Assembly: GCA_030640595.1 (NCBI GenBank)
Contig: DAOWJC010000073.1
Coordinates: 1-6,954 of the forward strand
Length of the DNA: 6,954 bases
Direction: 5' to 3'
Origin: Dehalococcoidia bacterium
GTDB taxonomy: Bacteria; Chloroflexota; Dehalococcoidia; Dehalococcoidales; DAOWJC01
Below are positions 5,489 through 6,954 of the stretch, in pieces. Every line of letters begins with the position of its first letter. Position 1 is the stretch's first letter. Position numbers and translations under genes: made by a program. The notes beneath the pieces were generated by a model. The model saw only the letters and a list, made by a program, of their open reading frames with translations. It searched no databases and was not told the DNA's origin.

Positions 5489-6661
5489 TTGTATGATGTG
5501 GTAGTTATAGGTGGTGGACCGGTGGGAAGCTATGCGGCTTATAAGCTGGCTGAGATGGGGTATGAGGTGACGGTGGTAGAGCAGAAGGAGAGGCTGGGAG
5601 GGCCGGTGTGCTGCACTGGCATTATTAGCCAGGAGTGTGTTAGCTCCTTTGCCATTGATGACAGCGTCATTTTGAGGCGAGTAAACAGTGCCAGGTTATT
5701 TTCGCCTTCAGGGAGGTTGCTCATTTGGCTATGTCAGGGGAAAACTCAGGCGTGTGTTGTAGACCGGGTAACCTTTGATATGGCTATGGTCAGCCGAGCT
5801 CAGGGTAAGGGAGTGGAATATGTGTTAAATAGCCCGGTCAAAGGTATAGAGGTTGGGGATAATAGGGTTAGAGTTGAGGCAGTTCGTCAGGGAGAAGGGC
5901 TAAACTTTGAGGCAAGAGCAGTGGTTATTGCCAATGGCTTTGGCTCAAGACTTAATGAGGGGTTAGGTTTGGGCAAGGTTGGCGATTTTGTTGTAGGAGT
6001 TCAGGCTGAGGTAGAAACGATGGGGGTGGATGAGGTAGAGGTCTATTTTGGTCAGGAGATAGCTCCTGGTTTTTTTGCCTGGTTGGTGCCGACCTCACCG
6101 CAGCGGGCTCTGCTGGGGTTGCTAACCCGTCGCAATCCGGGGCTTTATCTAAGGAAGCTGATGTCATCCCTGCTGGCTCAGGGGAAAATAGCTTCGGCTG
6201 AGGCTGAGCCATGCTACAGGGGAATTCCACTGAAGCCGTTGCCCAGAACCTACGGTAACAGGCTGGTGGTGGTAGGTGATGCGGCAGGGCAGGTAAAACC
6301 CACCACCGGTGGCGGTATCTACTATGGTCTGCTGTGTGCTGACATAGCAGCTAATAATTTGCACTGGGCGCTGCAAAGTAATGACCTGTCGGCTAGGAGT
6401 CTGGCTAACTATGAGCGAGGGTGGAAGAGAAAGCTGGGGCAGGAACTGAGAATAGGCTACTGGGCTCGGAGATTCTATGAGCGCCTGAACGACAGGCAGA
6501 TTGACAGGATATTTGACATAATGAAATCTAAAGGCATTGATGAGGCCTTGCTTAAAGCAGACGATTTCTCCTTCGACTGGCACGGCAAGGCGTTATTGAA
6601 GCTACTAGGACATAGGGCAGTATCTAAGGCTATTGAGGCAATAAAGATTCCTTTTCGTTGA
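5489..6661 (+). CDS. FAD-dependent oxidoreductase, geranylgeranyl reductase family
   Basis: A 390-aa flavoprotein of the geranylgeranyl-reductase/PHBH-like family, members of which saturate isoprenoid chains of lipids, quinones or chlorophyll. Domains: an N-terminal Rossmann FAD site Gly8-Gly-Gly-Pro-Val-Gly13 with Glu31 at the end of strand 2, the Gly-Gly-Pro-Val-Cys41-Cys42-Thr-Gly segment corresponding to the family's conserved Cys-x-Gly, the Asp92-Arg93 pair, the Ala-Pro-Gly-Phe-Phe-Ala-Trp-Leu-Val-Pro motif (192-201) of the substrate domain, and the second FAD motif Gly263-Asp-Ala-Ala-Gly with Thr-Thr-Gly-Gly-Gly (272-276). The C-terminal 90 residues are helical and basic. The start is TTG (5489), giving the family-typical Met-Tyr-Asp-Val; a GGGGGA site (5477-5482) lies 6 nt upstream. 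GTG at 5498 is an alternative with GAGG 9 nt upstream. Lipid substrate is unknown. Confidence 0.87.
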   Translation: MYDVVVIGGGPVGSYAAYKLAEMGYEVTVVEQKERLGGPVCCTGIISQECVSSFAIDDSVILRRVNSARLFSPSGRLLIWLCQGKTQACVVDRVTFDMAMVSRAQGKGVEYVLNSPVKGIEVGDNRVRVEAVRQGEGLNFEARAVVIANGFGSRLNEGLGLGKVGDFVVGVQAEVETMGVDEVEVYFGQEIAPGFFAWLVPTSPQRALLGLLTRRNPGLYLRKLMSSLLAQGKIASAEAEPCYRGIPLKPLPRTYGNRLVVVGDAAGQVKPTTGGGIYYGLLCADIAANNLHWALQSNDLSARSLANYERGWKRKLGQELRIGYWARRFYERLNDRQIDRIFDIMKSKGIDEALLKADDFSFDWHGKALLKLLGHRAVSKAIEAIKIPFR

Positions 6662-6694
6662 TGGCTGAGAATTTATCTATGAGGTAGCTTAAAG

Positions 6695-6954
6695 GTGAAT
6701 AGCGGTAGTCAGAGTCCAAGCTTGGGTGAAGCTGCCAGTCGTTTTCTAGCTGGCTTATCACCCGAAAAAAGAGGAATGAGCCAGCAGGAGATATATAGAT
6801 TTATTCGCTGGTATGGAGGGGAACGACCTCTTGCTGGACTTACTGCTCCTGAGGTAGCCAACTATGCTGAGCAGTTATCGTTATCAGATACCGATTACTT
6901 AAGAAAGCTCGAGCTGATACGAGCCTTCCTGACTTATGCTAAGAAGGAAGGATG
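6695..6954 (+). CDS. N-terminus of a protein with an integrase core-binding-like helical domain, truncated by window edge
   Basis: Eighty-six residues are visible from a GTG at 6695, which has GAGGT (6681-6685) 9 nt upstream; the frame is open to the edge. After a Ser/Gly-rich start, residues 14-86 read as four amphipathic helices with Phe-Ile-Arg-Trp-Tyr-Gly-Gly, Leu-Thr-Ala-Pro-Glu-Val-Ala-Asn-Tyr and Leu-Ile-Arg-Ala-Phe-Leu-Thr-Tyr-Ala-Lys-Lys-Glu-Gly. This resembles the SAM-like core-binding domain of tyrosine recombinases. I remember Chloroflexota proteins where such a domain precedes a GreA-type transcription-cleavage factor; that fusion would lie beyond the edge. An internal ATG (6776-6778, Met28) is a less likely start because its AGAGGA is adjacent to it. 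It follows the reductase by 33 nt, so they are probably co-transcribed. Confidence 0.65.
   Translation, partial: MNSGSQSPSLGEAASRFLAGLSPEKRGMSQQEIYRFIRWYGGERPLAGLTAPEVANYAEQLSLSDTDYLRKLELIRAFLTYAKKEG

Noticed and set aside
5952..6583. Minus-strand open frames of 92 and 139 codons opposite the reductase
   Set aside because: They overlap each other and the well-supported flavoprotein; their composition (Pro, Gln and Ser rich) is what antisense of a Gly/Leu/Val-rich gene gives.
6661..6687. ATG overlapping the reductase stop codon with a short frame
   Set aside because: It ends after 8 codons and has no Shine-Dalgarno of its own; the GTG at 6695 explains the region better.

Overview
The window is a compact, fully bacterial stretch of about 45% G+C by eye. 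It carries nine protein-coding genes (seven complete, two cut by the window edges), one tRNA-Met gene, and short intergenic regions holding a few readable promoters. GTG and TTG starts occur alongside ATG, Shine-Dalgarno sites are clear, and promoters look sigma-70-like with extended -10 elements. The truncated proteins at both edges resemble proteins I remember from Dehalococcoidia-type Chloroflexota, so that is my best guess at the source. No rRNA or marker gene settles it.

Layout. Positions 1-1770, minus strand: an apparent operon, corA (Mg2+/Co2+ channel) -> yhhQ-type queuosine-precursor transporter -> the start of a metallo-beta-lactamase-like protein that runs off the left edge. Positions 1861-2028, plus strand: a short four-cysteine protein that is easily missed, divergent from corA and ending 5 nt from the end of the next gene. 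Positions 2034-2984, minus strand: an MBL-fold hydrolase with all metal ligands and a GTG start. Positions 3102-3173, plus strand: a tRNA with CAU anticodon behind a strong promoter. Positions 3236-4583, minus strand: a two-gene metal-handling operon, a permease of the SO_0444/ArsP-like type with a YHS metal-binding domain between its membrane halves, followed by cutA. A palindrome resembling a CsoR-type operator lies directly upstream of the permease ribosome binding site. Positions 4775-6954, plus strand: a membrane-bound YdjM-like putative metal-dependent hydrolase, an FAD-dependent geranylgeranyl-reductase-family enzyme with a TTG start, and the N-terminus of a protein with an integrase-core-binding-like helical domain that runs off the right edge.

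How the genes fit together. The clearest functional unit is the permease-cutA pair, which probably serves Cu/Zn (or related soft-metal) efflux and tolerance. The corA-yhhQ operon couples divalent-cation import with uptake of a tRNA-modification precursor, without an obvious biochemical link. The right-hand plus-strand genes may be co-transcribed; the isoprenoid/lipid reductase and the membrane hydrolase could both relate to the envelope, but that is inference. I see no CRISPR array, insertion sequence, toxin-antitoxin pair, phage gene or defence system. The most interesting items are the candidate metal-responsive operator, the Cys4 mini-protein, the YHS insertion in the permease, and two unpaired positions in the tRNA stems.
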